DNA of 64,000 bases, taken from positions 63,421,660 through 63,485,659 of the forward strand of contig NC_092793.1 of assembly GCF_918797505.1 (NCBI RefSeq), in the 5' to 3' direction. A program made the position numbers and the translations under genes. This DNA is from Bemisia tabaci (lineage: Eukaryota; Arthropoda; Insecta; Hemiptera; Aleyrodidae). The notes beneath the pieces are model-generated. The model searched no databases. It saw only the letters and a program-made list of their open reading frames with translations, and had not been told where the DNA came from. Numbering within the stretch: position 1 is the first letter of the stretch; each line of letters starts with the position of its first letter. Below, in pieces: positions 35,295 through 46,057 of this stretch.

Positions 35295-35303
35295 ACACTC
35301 ACA

Positions 35304-35612
35304 CTAGCACGAAGCGCTAAACCAGGCTTCACTTTTTCCCCGTACTGTTAGATACGAGCACTCCGTCTTTATGTCTTTGGCCTCAACTGACCCATCGCAC
35401 TCAGAATCATCCGGCGCGGTGTAAGGCTTGCTCTCTCGCGTAAAGCTACAGTTTGAAATTTTCGAAATTTGCTCCAAAAGAGCACCCGAGGTAACCGCAG
35501 CGTGTCCGAAAATTTTGTCAGTTCCCCCAAAATTATCTGCAACAGATGTACACCAAAGATACGTGTTTTTCAAGAACATACCATCGTATGCTACAAATTT
35601 TTTCGGAGACCT
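35304..35612 (-). other. Possible host-gene or element coding fragment, unidentified
   Basis: A minus-strand frame open from about 35612 to a stop at 35304, with an ATG at 35577-35579. It encodes about 91 residues from that ATG, more than 100 in total. The sequence is not low-complexity (NFGGTDKIFGHAAVTSG, ISNCSFTRESKPYT, SECDGSVEAKDIK) and lies outside recognised repeats, next to a tandem duplication. Five cysteines follow the ATG. I recognise no family, and there is a stop just upstream of the open stretch. It could be an exon, a decayed gene or chance. Confidence 0.3.
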
Positions 35613-35689
35613 CTCCTCTACAAAAGCTAATTACTATTTTGATTAAACTTAGCAAATAATCCTACTTCTAATCCGATCGAAAATAATGC

Positions 35690-35850
35690 ACGATTTGCCC
35701 AGGCATTATTTAAGAAATGCCTGATTTGTTTATTTACCCAGAGATTTGACAAAATGCCTGATTTGTTTATGTATCCAGAGATTTGACAAAATGCCTGTAT
35801 TTGCCCAGAGATTTCTCAAAATGCCTAATTTGTTTATTTGCCTGTGACAA
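35690..35850. repeat. Minisatellite of ~32-50-bp units (AAAATGCCTGATTTG)
   Basis: Three to four imperfect tandem units containing CAGAGATTTGACAAAATGCC and TGATTTGTTTAT. The same core pairs as AGGCATTTG / AAATGCCT in the 8334-11543 element at 9320 and 9700. Confidence 0.8.
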
Positions 35851-36382
35851 ATTCTCTGTACTGCTCATGTACACGCACGCTAACACTAAAGCTTTTCTCA
35901 AATCAGTATATATTGAGTTACTTCGGAACAATTCTTTTCCAGAAGGCAATTGTTGTGTCGCGACAGACGCCAATCTCTACACATTTATTTTATTGTTTCC
36001 GACTCAGTTACAGTGAAGTTTCTCCAGATCTCTGACGTTAATCAATTTTTTATCATCCCTGCTCCTCCTCCTGTAAGGACGAAAATTGACTTGGCTCAGA
36101 TGTTTGGAGACTCACACTTTTGGTGCCCGCAAAACCCGAGATTTTATCGTCGTACAATGCACAAATAGACGGAGGTATTCATATGAAAAGGAACTATGGG
36201 AATACGATTGACATGCAATACCGCTCTTTTTAGCGTTAATACGCGTCCAAATGTGTGTTGCAAGGTGGCAACGTTGAAGTATACACTTCGTCTCGTGCTC
36301 TAGATACATATCCCAGGTTAATCTTCTTGCCAAATACTAGCCAACGGTGCCGGATCTCCGTGAGGTGTTCCAGAGCTACCTC
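35851..36382. other. Unassigned sequence
   Basis: No gene or repeat recognised; overlapping frames on both strands are not distinguishable from chance. Confidence 0.4.
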
Positions 36383-36568
36383 ATGCTAATTTTCGTTTTT
36401 CTATCCATTGCATGCGGCCAAAGACAATATTTTTCAGAGACCTCGCACCGTCAATTTGAGAAATGTAGAGGAGCGAGGCACAAGTTAAGCTCGAGAGGTC
36501 CAAGATATATCTTTCGCTTAACGTTGAATGGTGAGCAACTTGTTGCGAAGAATATTTGCCGGGACTGA
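36383..36568 (+). CDS. Candidate small secreted protein, 61 aa, unidentified
   Basis: An ATG-initiated frame (36383-36385) ending at TGA 36566-36568. Residues 1-12 (MLIFVFLSIACG) form a strong hydrophobic core ending in small residues, like a signal peptide with cleavage after A-C-G. The mature part is basic and polar (QRQYFSETSH, KCRGARHKLSSRG, YIFRLTLNGEQ, LVAKNICRD) with two cysteines, compatible with one disulfide. It would be exported if real. I recognise no family. It lies in a stretch free of identified repeats. A consensus-like donor (GGGTGAGT, about 36579) follows the stop. The frame also extends upstream to a GTG at 36347. A chance ORF of this size is quite possible; no promoter evidence was found. 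Confidence 0.25.
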   Translation: MLIFVFLSIACGQRQYFSETSHRQFEKCRGARHKLSSRGPRYIFRLTLNGEQLVAKNICRD

Positions 36569-37432
36569 TGAATTTCTGGGTGAGTATTTTACAAGATGAG
36601 TATTTGGAAGTTAAATTCGGATGACTAAAGTAATAAACTGCTAGAAAAGGTACGATGTTAAACATCGTGATATTGTATGTGTATCCTCATTGAAATTCCA
36701 CGCAGAGCAGAATTTGGCGACTTAAACTAAAATTTACCCACAACCAAGATATTAACCTCATTATTATTTAGCGTTGATTACTTGAACTGTAGCACTGATT
36801 AATTGACTATTTGAATCATATTGGGCACCTATCCAATCGCGGTTTGGACGAATTTTTCTTAAAAATTCAAAGTTTAAATATATTTTTTAAAAACACGATT
36901 TTTGGAGCGTCAATTGGTGACGAGCAAACAAAGTCAAGCGCCTTGCCGAACAAATCCCTCAACTGCGACGGAATTACGCCTTGACGTTCCTCTCCGTCGC
37001 GTCAGTAGCCGCCGTGGGTATTGTTTTTATCGTCATGGCTCCATTGATAAATAAAACCGTGCCCCGATCGACAACCTCTCGATCGACGCAGATTGCTCCG
37101 ACGACGTCCTGAATCAATCAACGAACCCTCAGAGCGTTCATATCGATAATTTTCCCGGGAACAGAAATTTTCCTTCAAGCACTATTACACAGCGCCGCGG
37201 TCGGAGTGATCGAAGCTGACAATGAAACATTCCGAGGTAGTTTTCGCAAAAAAGTAAGCGCAGTGTAGGCAATATCAACGTAGAGTTTTCCTAAAAAAAA
37301 AAAATAAATGCACTCGTAACAATTTTAATTGCCTGACACCGCGAATTCGAATTATCGCGATTCGCGAGCATTAAAAGGCGCGCCCACGGGCTCTATGTAG
37401 CGTCTTCAACAGCGTAGATTATGAGTGGCGAT
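36569..37432. other. Unassigned sequence
   Basis: No gene recognised. 36900-37250 is more GC-rich, with CG-containing words (GATCGAC, GCGACGG), but shows no convincing frame. Confidence 0.4.
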
Positions 37433-37853
37433 TTTTGGAGAAGAATTATTGGTTTGATTAGAAGTATATTTCAACTTTTTTTCTTCTTTTTTCCTTCTTT
37501 CCCGCGTTGACAGAGGCCCTTTTTTTCCTGGAAGCATGACGCGCCCGGCACAATGCGCAAAACCGAGTAGGAGTCGAACGCCAAATTCGTAACCAATGCG
37601 ATGAGTGGCGGCAGAAATGGATGATTACATTTTCGGGGTTGTTTAGTGAATTTGAAACTCCAAAAATAGTGCTTGAAGTGTAGATGCAAATTGCTGTACG
37701 CAAGGTTCAGGTTGAACCTCAATGAGAGCGATGTGCCGGGTGCGTCTTGCTTTCAGAAAATAAATGGGCCTCTGTAAACGCGGAAAAGGAGGAAACATGA
37801 AGAAATGAAAAGTTTGAATATTCTTCTTATCAAACCAATAATTCTTCTCCGAA
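37433..37853. repeat. Foldback repeat, ~125-bp arms
   Basis: 37433-37555 pairs imperfectly with 37728-37853 (GGAGAAGAATTATTGGTTTGAT, ACAGAGGCCC, GCGCCCGGCACA). The two minus-strand frames across this region reflect pyrimidine-rich DNA rather than genes. Confidence 0.8.
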
Positions 37854-38915
37854 AATACAGTTGTGTAAGGAGCAAAGCACGCCTACCCATTGGAGAAGCA
37901 ACAGTACCGACAGAATACGAGACGCGCCGGTTGGATCATTAATTTTTTAAGGGGATTATTTAATTAGAAAAAAATCTTACGCGATGCTTTTTAATACGTT
38001 CCCGCTGACTTTAGAGTCATGCGGATTGCATCAAACATTTTGGGAGGCTTACCTGATGCCTCTCATTAGCATACCTATCGTGAATCGAAAAAAATTAAAC
38101 TCGATTTTCTTCTTCGTGGTAAAAATTGTAGCTTATTTTCAGAAGACGACATGAATTTTAAGAAGACTTGCTCGCACCTCAAGAAGTCATTTCATGTACT
38201 TTAGAGGCACACATAAAGAAAAGAGGGTGCGGTGTGTTTTTTGGTCTGATGAGGGACTATAGTGACCTGCTAGTGAGCGCCCAGAGAAATTATTAAATGT
38301 GTTGGAAACATAAACTGGGAGTTCGGCTCTTAGGTCAGCTTGGAGATGCTGAGACAGCGATGAATACTGTTGTGCAGTAATGTTTTCCTTTTCCAGTTAA
38401 GAGGGAAACGAATAAGAGTTTTTGAAGGTATTTTGTTAGAGGATGGTAAGTTGCTCGGGGTCGCTTTTCCCAAGTTTTTGGGGTTTTTGGAGTTTATACT
38501 TCAAACACTACACTGAAACACCTACATTCGAATGTGCAAATTGGTTGTGCGCCTGCCGGAGTGCACAGGTGTATCTTCTATCCGCGATCCACAGATTGGG
38601 CTATTGAGCACACTCTGTACGCCTGCCAGAGAATTATGATAATTGCACAACAATAAAGAAATAATACAAATTGAAGTCAATGGTAAGATCCTGTCCTAGG
38701 ATTTCAATCGACTCGCCGGTTGTTACTATAAAGCACGCACATTTTATAGCCTCTACTTGGTACGAAGTGTTTTGTTTGACGTTTATTTTCATAAACAAGA
38801 CGAAGCCGCTGATATGTCAAGAGAACTCGGGAGGTTTTTTTCGTGCAGCTCGTTGCAACAGCCTGTTGCGCCTTACGGGGCGTAAAAGTGGTGAGTTCTA
38901 CCTATTTGGTTTCTT
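37854..38915. other. Unassigned sequence
   Basis: No gene or repeat recognised. ACTCTGTACGCCTGCC and TTGTGCGCCTGCCGGAGTG words at 38540-38640 suggest small inverted repeats only. Confidence 0.4.
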
Positions 38916-39293
38916 AAGAAAAAGGAGCCACCTTAAATATCTGCCGAACGCGTCGGAATTTCGAAAAACTGTAAAAACCGTGTTCGTTTGAATCCAGGGG
39001 GACACCTTTTGGCGTATTTGATATTTTCCCAAACCTCGGGAGGGGCGCGGGGCAGGGGGTGCCCCACCCATAAGTCGAACTTTTCAAACGGCACCCCTAC
39101 TTTTTTATTTCAGAAATCAATCCTACGCAAAAAAACAAGCCACACTGTCCAAACCGAATGCAAATCGGACAATTTTTCAGTGATTGGCAGAGGTTGAAAC
39201 ATTTTTTTTCACGCTCATTTTAAAACTTCCCCACGCCCAATGGAATTGCTTTATCAAACCAAACTCTCTGCCAAAAGAATTCTTAAACATTGC

Positions 39294-39371
<78 letters not shown>

Positions 39372-40234
39372 ACTCGAAATCTTGACCACGTGGAGCCTTT
39401 CTTTGCGACATTAAAATTCGTTTTACCGAACATTTCCGAGGGGCGCTCATCGGGAGGGAGAAGTAAGTTTTAGACAAGAATTATTATTATTTTTCCTGAA
39501 GCATAAGAAACCTTGTCCATAAAGAAACAGCTAAGTAGAAAAACAAATGGATCAGCTTTCTTAGGGTGGGTTTTAATGATTTGAGCCGGACCTTGATACT
39601 TCTGAGGACGCTATTTTTCCGCGGTGCGTTGTTTTCCTACTTAGCTGTTTCTTCATGGACACGGTTTCTTATGCCCAGGAAAAAGAATAATAATTCTTGT
39701 CTAAAACTTACTTCTCCCTCCCGATGAGCGCCCCTCAGAAATGTTCGGCAAAACGAATTTTAATGTCGCAAAGAAGGGCTCCACGTGGTCCAGATCTCGA
39801 TACAGCTGATTTTTTTTCTCTTTTTCATTTTCTTTTTCTTTTTTTTTAAATGGAAAGTGCAATGTTTAAGAATTCTTTTGGCGGAGAGTTTGGTTTGATA
39901 CGGCAATTCCATTGGGCGTGGGGAATTTTTGAAATGAGCATGAAAAAATGTTTCAACCTCTGCCAATCACTGAAAAATTGTCCGGTTTACATTCGGTTGG
40001 GACAGTATGGCTTGTTTTTTTGCGTAGAATTGATTTCTGAAATAATAAAGTAGGGGTGCCTTTTGAAAAGTTTGACTTACGGATGGGGCATCCCCCGCCC
40101 CGCGCCCTTCCCGTGGTTTGGGAAAATATCAAATAAGCCCAAAGGTGTCCTCCTCGATGTAAATGAACACGTCCTTTACCGTTTTTCGAAATTCCGACGC
40201 GTTCGGCAGATATTCAAGGTGGCTCTTTTTTCTT
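38916..40234. mobile_element. 1.3-kb palindromic foldback element with (TA)n in one arm
   Basis: The arms 38916-39547 and 39627-40234 pair throughout apart from local indels. The ends are AAGAAAAAGGAGCCACCTT and its near complement. The spacer is about 79 bp. The left arm carries a (TA)34 run (39299-39367) where the right arm has an A/T/C-rich tract (about 39810-39848). There is no coding capacity; the frames called across it are mirrored in both arms. Confidence 0.88.
39299..39367. repeat. (TA)n microsatellite, about 34 units
   Basis: Uninterrupted TA dinucleotides inside the left arm of the 38916-40234 palindrome. Confidence 0.98.
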
Positions 40235-40570
40235 ATATATATTACTTATATAGGCTATATATAGGCCTACTTACATATATATAGGCTTACTTATATAGGC
40301 TAGGCTTATATTACTTTTGATGTTCGGGCGGAATGCGGAGGCTGATGCGAGAAGTGGCTGAAATTAATGGTTCGTTGCCGGCTGGAGGCCCACGGCCCGG
40401 CACGGCGAGAGAGCTAGCCCCACCCGCGACCCCAAAGGGTTCATAGGCCCACCCGCCCCCCCCCCCCCCCCGCCGCGCCGCGCCGCATACACTCCAAGCA
40501 AAAAAGCACAAGATATTCCCTTATATAAGGACAAGGGATCAATTACACTACAAAGTAAAACGGTTGAATC
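40235..40570. other. Unassigned; TATAGGC words and 16-C run
   Basis: 40240-40315 repeats CTTATATAGGC-type words. 40456-40471 is a 16-C run followed by CGCCG repeats. No gene. Confidence 0.6.
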
Positions 40571-42711
40571 AATGCCATCCAAACATGTGACAACGTCAGT
40601 TGTTTTTCCTATTCCTATAAGGCACTATTCAAACTTTTCATTCCTGGATTGTTTTTGTTTTTCGATAATTTGGAGCTCAACGGCGATTTTTTTAAAAAAG
40701 GTCAATTTAAAATTTTGACCGGCTGTAACTTTTGAACGAGTGAACCGATTTTAATTTTATTTGCGTCATTTTTCTTGTCTTTTTAAGTTCTTTCAACCGT
40801 GTCTAAAAAAAATGGGGGTTGCCATTTGAATGTTTAAAGTTGACACCCCCCCCCTTCTGGGGCCCTAGGGTGCGTCAAAAAAAATGAAAGTCTGAAATGT
40901 TCCGCTCCCCAGGCGGCAATCGATGACGTTTGGTAAAAAAACTTGTTTGCCAAAATTTGGGCCCATTTCAACCATTTTAAATGGTGCCAAAGGTCGGTTT
41001 CGTGATGAAATTATGATATTTAGGTTTAGACCTAGACTTAGGACAAAAAACTCGATTTTACGCTGAAATCGTGCGTTTACGAGAAAAATGCCAAAGAACT
41101 CAAGTTGTAGAGGATGAAATTTCACTCTAAGAAAACGTCTTTGTAAACGACAAAAATCAAATTTAACTAGAAAAACTCACCTCGGTACTTATTTTTTTGG
41201 TCCTTGGAATTTCCAAGGTCTTGGAAAGTAGCGGTTTCAAAGACTCATTCTTCACGAAAATAAGTCGGAAGAGGGTATAAATGAACTGTAGGCAAGTGTT
41301 GAGGATGCAAATGTCATCAGAACTTCCTCAGTTTCAAAAAGAGTTCCAACTATTTTGCACAATCCTCCAAAAAGTGTACGGCTCGAGAAGCAGGGTCTTG
41401 CTATAATAGTAAGGGAGAAGTGCGGTTTGACCGGGAAAAATTCCGTAACAAACTTTCCCTATGTAATCGTCCACAGTGGGTTTTAACTAAATCTAATTAA
41501 GAAAATGAAAGTCCCCATATCTGAAAGCGGAAAAGTACAGCGAAACACCTCAGAAAAACATCCCCGCTGAAAAGAAAATCATTCGCTGGGCCGTTTCTTT
41601 TTAGCCCCCCTAAGCCAAAATGGCGGCCGATATGCGCCGCCGCGGGGTGGAAATGTTACAACTTCCTCACAATGTCAAGTGATACATCGATTCCTATGTA
41701 ATTTTGGTCGTAAAATCCGAATATGAGGTCAGAAATCCCTCACGACTAAAAGGGTTTGCGCAAATTCAAGATGGCGGCCAAAAATAGACCCCGGAGTAAA
41801 AATTCTCAATTCCAGCTTTTGGTGATGAGTGAGATGTCTTTTTTATGTTTTTTTGGTCATAGGATCCAAGTTTGAGGTCAAAAATTCCCTTCTGGCCGAC
41901 AGGGATCCCGCAAATCCAAAATGGCTTCCATTTTGGGGCTGACATATTATTTCCGAAAGACGCGTATAGTCGAGTGAGGTGTCTTTTTACATGTTTTTTG
42001 GACCACACGATCAGAAACTGGGATCCAAACTGTGTCCCTGAGGGCCGGAGGGTAAGATTTGTCCCTTAGCACCTTGATTGTAACGTTACTAGCTGCACAC
42101 TAGCATTTACTAGCTGTGTATACAATTAATTTGTACTCCGGTTGTCATTTTTCTTGAATTCATTTATATTTTCTTGAAAAGAAGATTATTTTTGTTTCTT
42201 TCCTATTTCTCTTGCGCTAGTTTTTTGTGAAGCAGGGGACTATAGCCCCTGCTAGGCAAAAAGGTCAAACATTATCTGTAAGAATAGAGCATTCTTGGTG
42301 TGGTTGGCGCCGTTCTAACAGTGAAATTTGAGTTTTTATTTAAATAGTTGATAAAAACGTTACAATCAAGGTGCTAAGGGACAAGTCTTACCTTCCGGCC
42401 CACAGGGACACAGTTTGGATCCCAGTTTCTGATCATGTGGTCCAAAAAACATGTAAAAAGACACCTCACTTGACTATACGCAGGGAATTTTTGACCTCAA
42501 ATTTGGATCCTATGACCCAAAAAACATAAAAAAGACATCTCACTCGTCACCAAAAGCTGGAATTGAGAATTTTTACTCCGAGGCCTATTTTTGGCCGCCC
42601 TCTTAAATTTGCGCGATCCCTCTTAGTCGTGAGGGATTTCTGACCTCATATTCGGATTCTACGACCAAAATTACGTAGGAATCGATGCGTCACTTGACAT
42701 TGTGAGGGAAT

Positions 42712-43328
42712 GGGCCTGTTGCAAACTTTTGCTAGAGCAAAAATAAGAGTTGTTTCTTATAGATAATGCCTCAAAAATCACGATGAGCGCATCGGCAAAG
42801 TCTGAAATGCACTCATAATTTCACAATCTGCGTAAGAAATTTGCGTTTTTTTAAGCTTCCCGCTTCAAAAACGATACTACGGCACAAGTGAACATTTTGT
42901 TAGAGGAGTCGCTCCATCGTCGGCGATATTCATCATGGCCGACGCTTGCGCGCAGTTCCGCGCGTAATTCGAGGAGAGTTCAAGGTCAATCAATTCGGGC
43001 GTGGAAAACATGAACGTTAAAACACGCCGATTGTTATCTGGTCTAATCCAGTTCAGGTATTCTCTCGTCCCATCACACGTGTTTTGGCGGATTGGCGTCG
43101 GCCATGATGAGTATTGCCGACGATGGAACGACTCCTTTTACAAAATGTTCACCTGTGCCGTAGTATCGCTTTTGAAGCGGGAAGCTCAAAAAACAGCAAA
43201 TTTCTTACGCAGACTGTGAAGTTATGAGTGCATTTCAGACTTTGCCGATGCGCTCATCGTGATTTTTGAGGCATTACCTAGAAGAAACAACTGATACTTT
43301 TGCTCTAGCAAAAGTTTGCAACAGGCCC
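42712..43328. mobile_element. 617-bp foldback MITE, GGGCCTGTTGC ends
   Basis: TIRs GGGCCTGTTGCAAACTTTTG pair over about 235 bp (42712-42945 against 43085-43328). It sits in the right arm of the element at 41472-44218; the left arm (41640-41670) shows the sequence without it. No clear TSD was seen. No coding capacity. Confidence 0.85.
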
Positions 43329-43516
43329 CTTGTAAGATTTGCACCCCGCGGCGGCGCATATCGGCCGCCATTTTGGCTTGGGGGGGCAAAAGAAAAAAAC
43401 GGCCCAGCGAATGATTTTCTTTTCAGCGGGGATGTTTTCCTGAGGTGTTTCGCTGTACTTTTCCGCTTTGAGATATGGGGATTTTCATGTTCTTAATTAG
43501 ATTTAGTTAAAACCCA

Positions 43517-44208
43517 ATGTTAGTGTCCGTAAGACAAAAAAGATGTCAGTCGGAGGTGCTCAGCAAAGCATAGTCCTGGAGGATGGTCAACATATAGAAA
43601 GTTGCGAACAATACAAGTACCTGGGGGTGAACCTGACTTCGGATGGGAAGCTGGATCAGGCCATTCGGGACCGTAATCTTCTAGGAAGGAAAGCCATCGC
43701 CATGCTTAATGGGATCCTTTGGGACCAAAGGATTTCCAAAGACAACAAGAAGAGGATTTATAACTCGGTTGTCAAGCCTATTATCACCTATGGCAGTGAA
43801 GTGTGGCAGTTGAAGAAGCGGACCCAAGAAATGCTCAAGGCGACCGAGATGGATTTCTGGCGAAGATCGGCTGGAATCTCGAGGAGAGAACGTGTCAGGA
43901 ATGAACGTGTCCGAGAGATAATGGGCGTTGAGGGGACGATTGTGCACGATATCATGACCAAGCAATTGGTATGGTATGGGCATGTGCAGAGAATGGCTGA
44001 TACCAGGTTGCCGAAGAAGGTGTTGGAGTGGGTCCCCCCAGGTAGGCGACGGAGAGGGCGTCCAGCCAAACGGTGGGTAGAGGGCATCCGTGAAGAGATG
44101 GAGAGATGCCAGCTTCCGGAGGATCTCTACCATGACAGATTCCTGTGGAGAATAGGCGTCGCAGAGCGCCCTAGTGCGCCGTAAAAGCGGCTCATACATA
44201 CACATAAG
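43517..44208 (+). mobile_element. 5'-truncated LINE fragment, 5-bp TSD ACCCA
   Basis: A plus-strand LINE 3' fragment of the same family as 46058-47809. It has (CATA)n-like 3' sequence (CTCATACATACACATAAG) and an ACCCA duplication at 43512-43516 and 44209-44213. The left arm of the host palindrome (41470-41485) confirms the uninterrupted target, AAAACCCACTGTGG in complement. Confidence 0.88.
43519..44184 (+). pseudogene. LINE ORF2 C-terminal fragment
   Basis: The frame is open from the insertion junction (43519) to TAA at 44182-44184, about 221 residues. It starts inside the palm/thumb region (VSVRKTKKMSVGG, just after the FADD block in the sister copy). It continues with YKYLGVNLTSDGK, ILWDQRISKDNKKRIYN, TYGSEVWQL, EMDFWRRSAGISRRERVRNE, WYGHVQRM, LPKKVLEW and RRRRGRPAKRW, ending GVAERPSAP. 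These are the conserved C-terminal blocks of a non-LTR family common in arthropods. All catalytic RT motifs and the endonuclease are absent. The remaining frame is intact, which suggests a young insertion. It is roughly 80% identical by eye to the copy at 46085-47341. Confidence 0.93.
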
Positions 44209-44221
44209 ACCCACTGTGGTC

Positions 44222-44850
44222 ATCAGTAGGTTCCCCTGAACAACTTCCTAAAGGTTAAAAATGGTCCGACCCCGGGACACCCCTCAAAGTACTTAAAATC
44301 GAAAATGGCGGCCGTAATTAGGGGGTCCGGGAAATCGGTACTTCAAATGCTCAGTCTGTCTCATGTTGGATATCATTTCCTATGTAATTTTGATCGTAGA
44401 TTTCATAAATGAACTCCACAAGGACCCCCTGGTCAAAGGGGGCGCTCCAAATCAAAGATGGCAGCCAAATGTGAAAGGCAGGAGGTTGCATTTTCTATAT
44501 TCATCGAAGGAACAATATAAACAAGGAAAATAGAGACACTTCACTTTCCCTGTTCCGTCGGTGACTATTTAAGAAAATGCAAACTCCTGCCTTTCACATT
44601 TGGCTGCCATCTTTGATTTGGAGCGTCCCCTTTGACCAGGGGATCCTTGTGGAGTTCATTTATGAAATCTACGATCAAAATTACATAGGAAATGATATCT
44701 AACATGAGACAGACTGAGCATTTTAAAGTACCGATTTCCCGGACCCCCTAATTACGACTGCCATTATCGATTTTAAGTACTTTGAGGGGTGTCCCGGGGT
44801 CGGACCATTTGTAACTTTGAGGAAGTTGTTATATGGAACCTACTGATGAC
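44222..44850. repeat. Inner palindrome of the 9-bp-TSD element
   Basis: 44222-44505 and 44551-44850 pair (CAGTAGGTTCC, CCGACCCCGGGACACCCC, AATCAAAGATGGCAGCCAAA) around a loop of about 45 bp. It forms the tip of the long stem whose base is 40866-41471 / 44851-45453. Confidence 0.85.
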
Positions 44851-45603
44851 GATTACATAGAGAAAGTTCGTTACGCAATTTTTCCCGGTCAAACCGCACT
44901 TCTCCCTTACTATTATAGCACGACCCTGCTTCTCGAGCCGTACACTTTTTGGAGGATTGTGCAAAATAGTTGGAACTCTTTTTGAAACTGAGGAAGTTCT
45001 GATGACATTTGCATCCTCAACACTTGCCTACAGTTCATTTATACCCTCTTCCGACTTATTTTCGTGAAGAATGAGTCTTTGAAACCGCTACTTTCCAAGA
45101 CCTTGGAAATTCCGAGGACCAAAAAAATAAATACCGAGGTGAGTTTTTCTAGTTAAATTTGATTTTTGTCGTTTACAAAGACGTTTTCCTAGAGTAAAAT
45201 TTCATCCTCTACAACTTGAGTTCTTTGGCATTTTTCTCGTAAACGCACGATTTCAGCGTAAAATCGAGTTTTTTGTCCAAAATCGAGGTCTAAACCTAAA
45301 AATTATAATTTCATCACGAAATCGACCTTCGGCACCATTTAAAATGGTTGAAATGGGCCCAAATTTTGGCAAACAAGTTTTTTTACCAAACGTCATCGAT
45401 TGCCGCCTGGGGAGCGGAACATTTCAGACTTTCATTTTTTTTGACGCACCCCACTGGGGCCCCCCAGGAGGATTCACCAAGAAAAACCTCCCATCGAAAA
45501 ATTTCCCGTTTCGAATGATGAAGAATGCCACAAACCGTTACCTTTTATCTTTTTTTGTTCAAAAATTATACCCACTTTTCAGTTACTTTACGGACACCCG
45601 GTA

Positions 45604-46046
45604 TATACTTGAAGTATACGAAGTATACTGTACAGAGACATCACTGATTCATATAAATTCATTATTAAGACCTCATCGCTGAGCGAAGCTCCAAGCGCCA
45701 CCGAGTATTTGAGGTTATGTGCATTTTAAATCTTATCCACTGACACGAGCAGTGAGACGGAGGAACCTACTTTTAACTGAAACTGCCCTAAGCGACTTAA
45801 ATTCATGCCTAGTATGTACTGGAGAAAGGTTTCACTTACAATTAGGACTCAATTCTAAAATATAAATGAGTTGCTTCTTTGTATTATTGCAAGTAACTAT
45901 TATACGGCGGAACTTATTGATAGAACGAGGCACGAAGGCAGAGAGCAACGTTCTAATTTTCACCTTACACCTTATGAAGGCAGAATCAGGCAGCTAAAAA
46001 TACAGCACTAACTTTGAATGGAAGGAATATTTTGTAGAAGTGAGCA
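45604..46046. other. Unassigned sequence
   Basis: A short GTATAC-containing repeat (GTATACTTGAAGTATACGAAGTATACTG) occurs at 45601-45630. No gene recognised. Confidence 0.45.
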
Positions 46047-46057
46047 GGCAAAACGTA

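Larger units (their letters stand above)
41472..44218. mobile_element. Foldback element CACAGTGGG...CCCACTGTG, 3-bp TSD GTC
   Basis: Inserted in the left arm of the 40866-45453 element. It is flanked by GTC (41469-41471 and 44219-44221), and the opposite arm of the host shows the uninterrupted sequence (GATGACGATTACATAG). The arms are 41472-42087 and 42354-42711 plus 43329-43512. The right arm is itself broken by a MITE (42712-43328) and a LINE fragment (43517-44208). A CAC terminus with a 3-bp TSD fits CACTA/CMC-type elements; tentative. Confidence 0.8.
40866..45453. mobile_element. 4.6-kb long-TIR palindromic element with 9-bp TSD (MULE-like?)
   Basis: The termini T(A/G)GGGTGCGTCAAAAAAA are in inverted orientation, flanked by CTGGGGCCC at 40857-40865 and 45454-45462. 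The arms are about 900 bp: 40866-41471 continued by 44222-44505 on the left, and 44551-45453 on the right. The spacer is about 45 bp. A long TIR with a 9-bp TSD is typical of Mutator-like elements, but no transposase is present, so the assignment is tentative. The left arm is split by the element at 41472-44218. Confidence 0.82.
40571..45601 (+). mobile_element. Partial CCGGGTG foldback MITE, split by a 4.6-kb element
   Basis: 40571-40856 matches the inner part of the right arm of the 32176-33577 MITE (33140-33440). 45463-45601 matches the outer part of the same arm (33440-33577), ending CGGACACCCGG then TA. Together they make one TIR arm, cut by the element at 40866-45453. The left arm is missing. 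Confidence 0.85.

Noticed and set aside
35690..35850. CRISPR-like array
   Set aside because: The units are contiguous with no unique spacers; the context is a eukaryotic minisatellite.
39184..39477. ORFs with long Tyr-Ile repeats
   Set aside because: These are translations of the (TA)n microsatellite in different frames.
43681..44223. 180-residue minus-strand ORF
   Set aside because: An antisense shadow of the LINE ORF2 fragment at 43519-44184.
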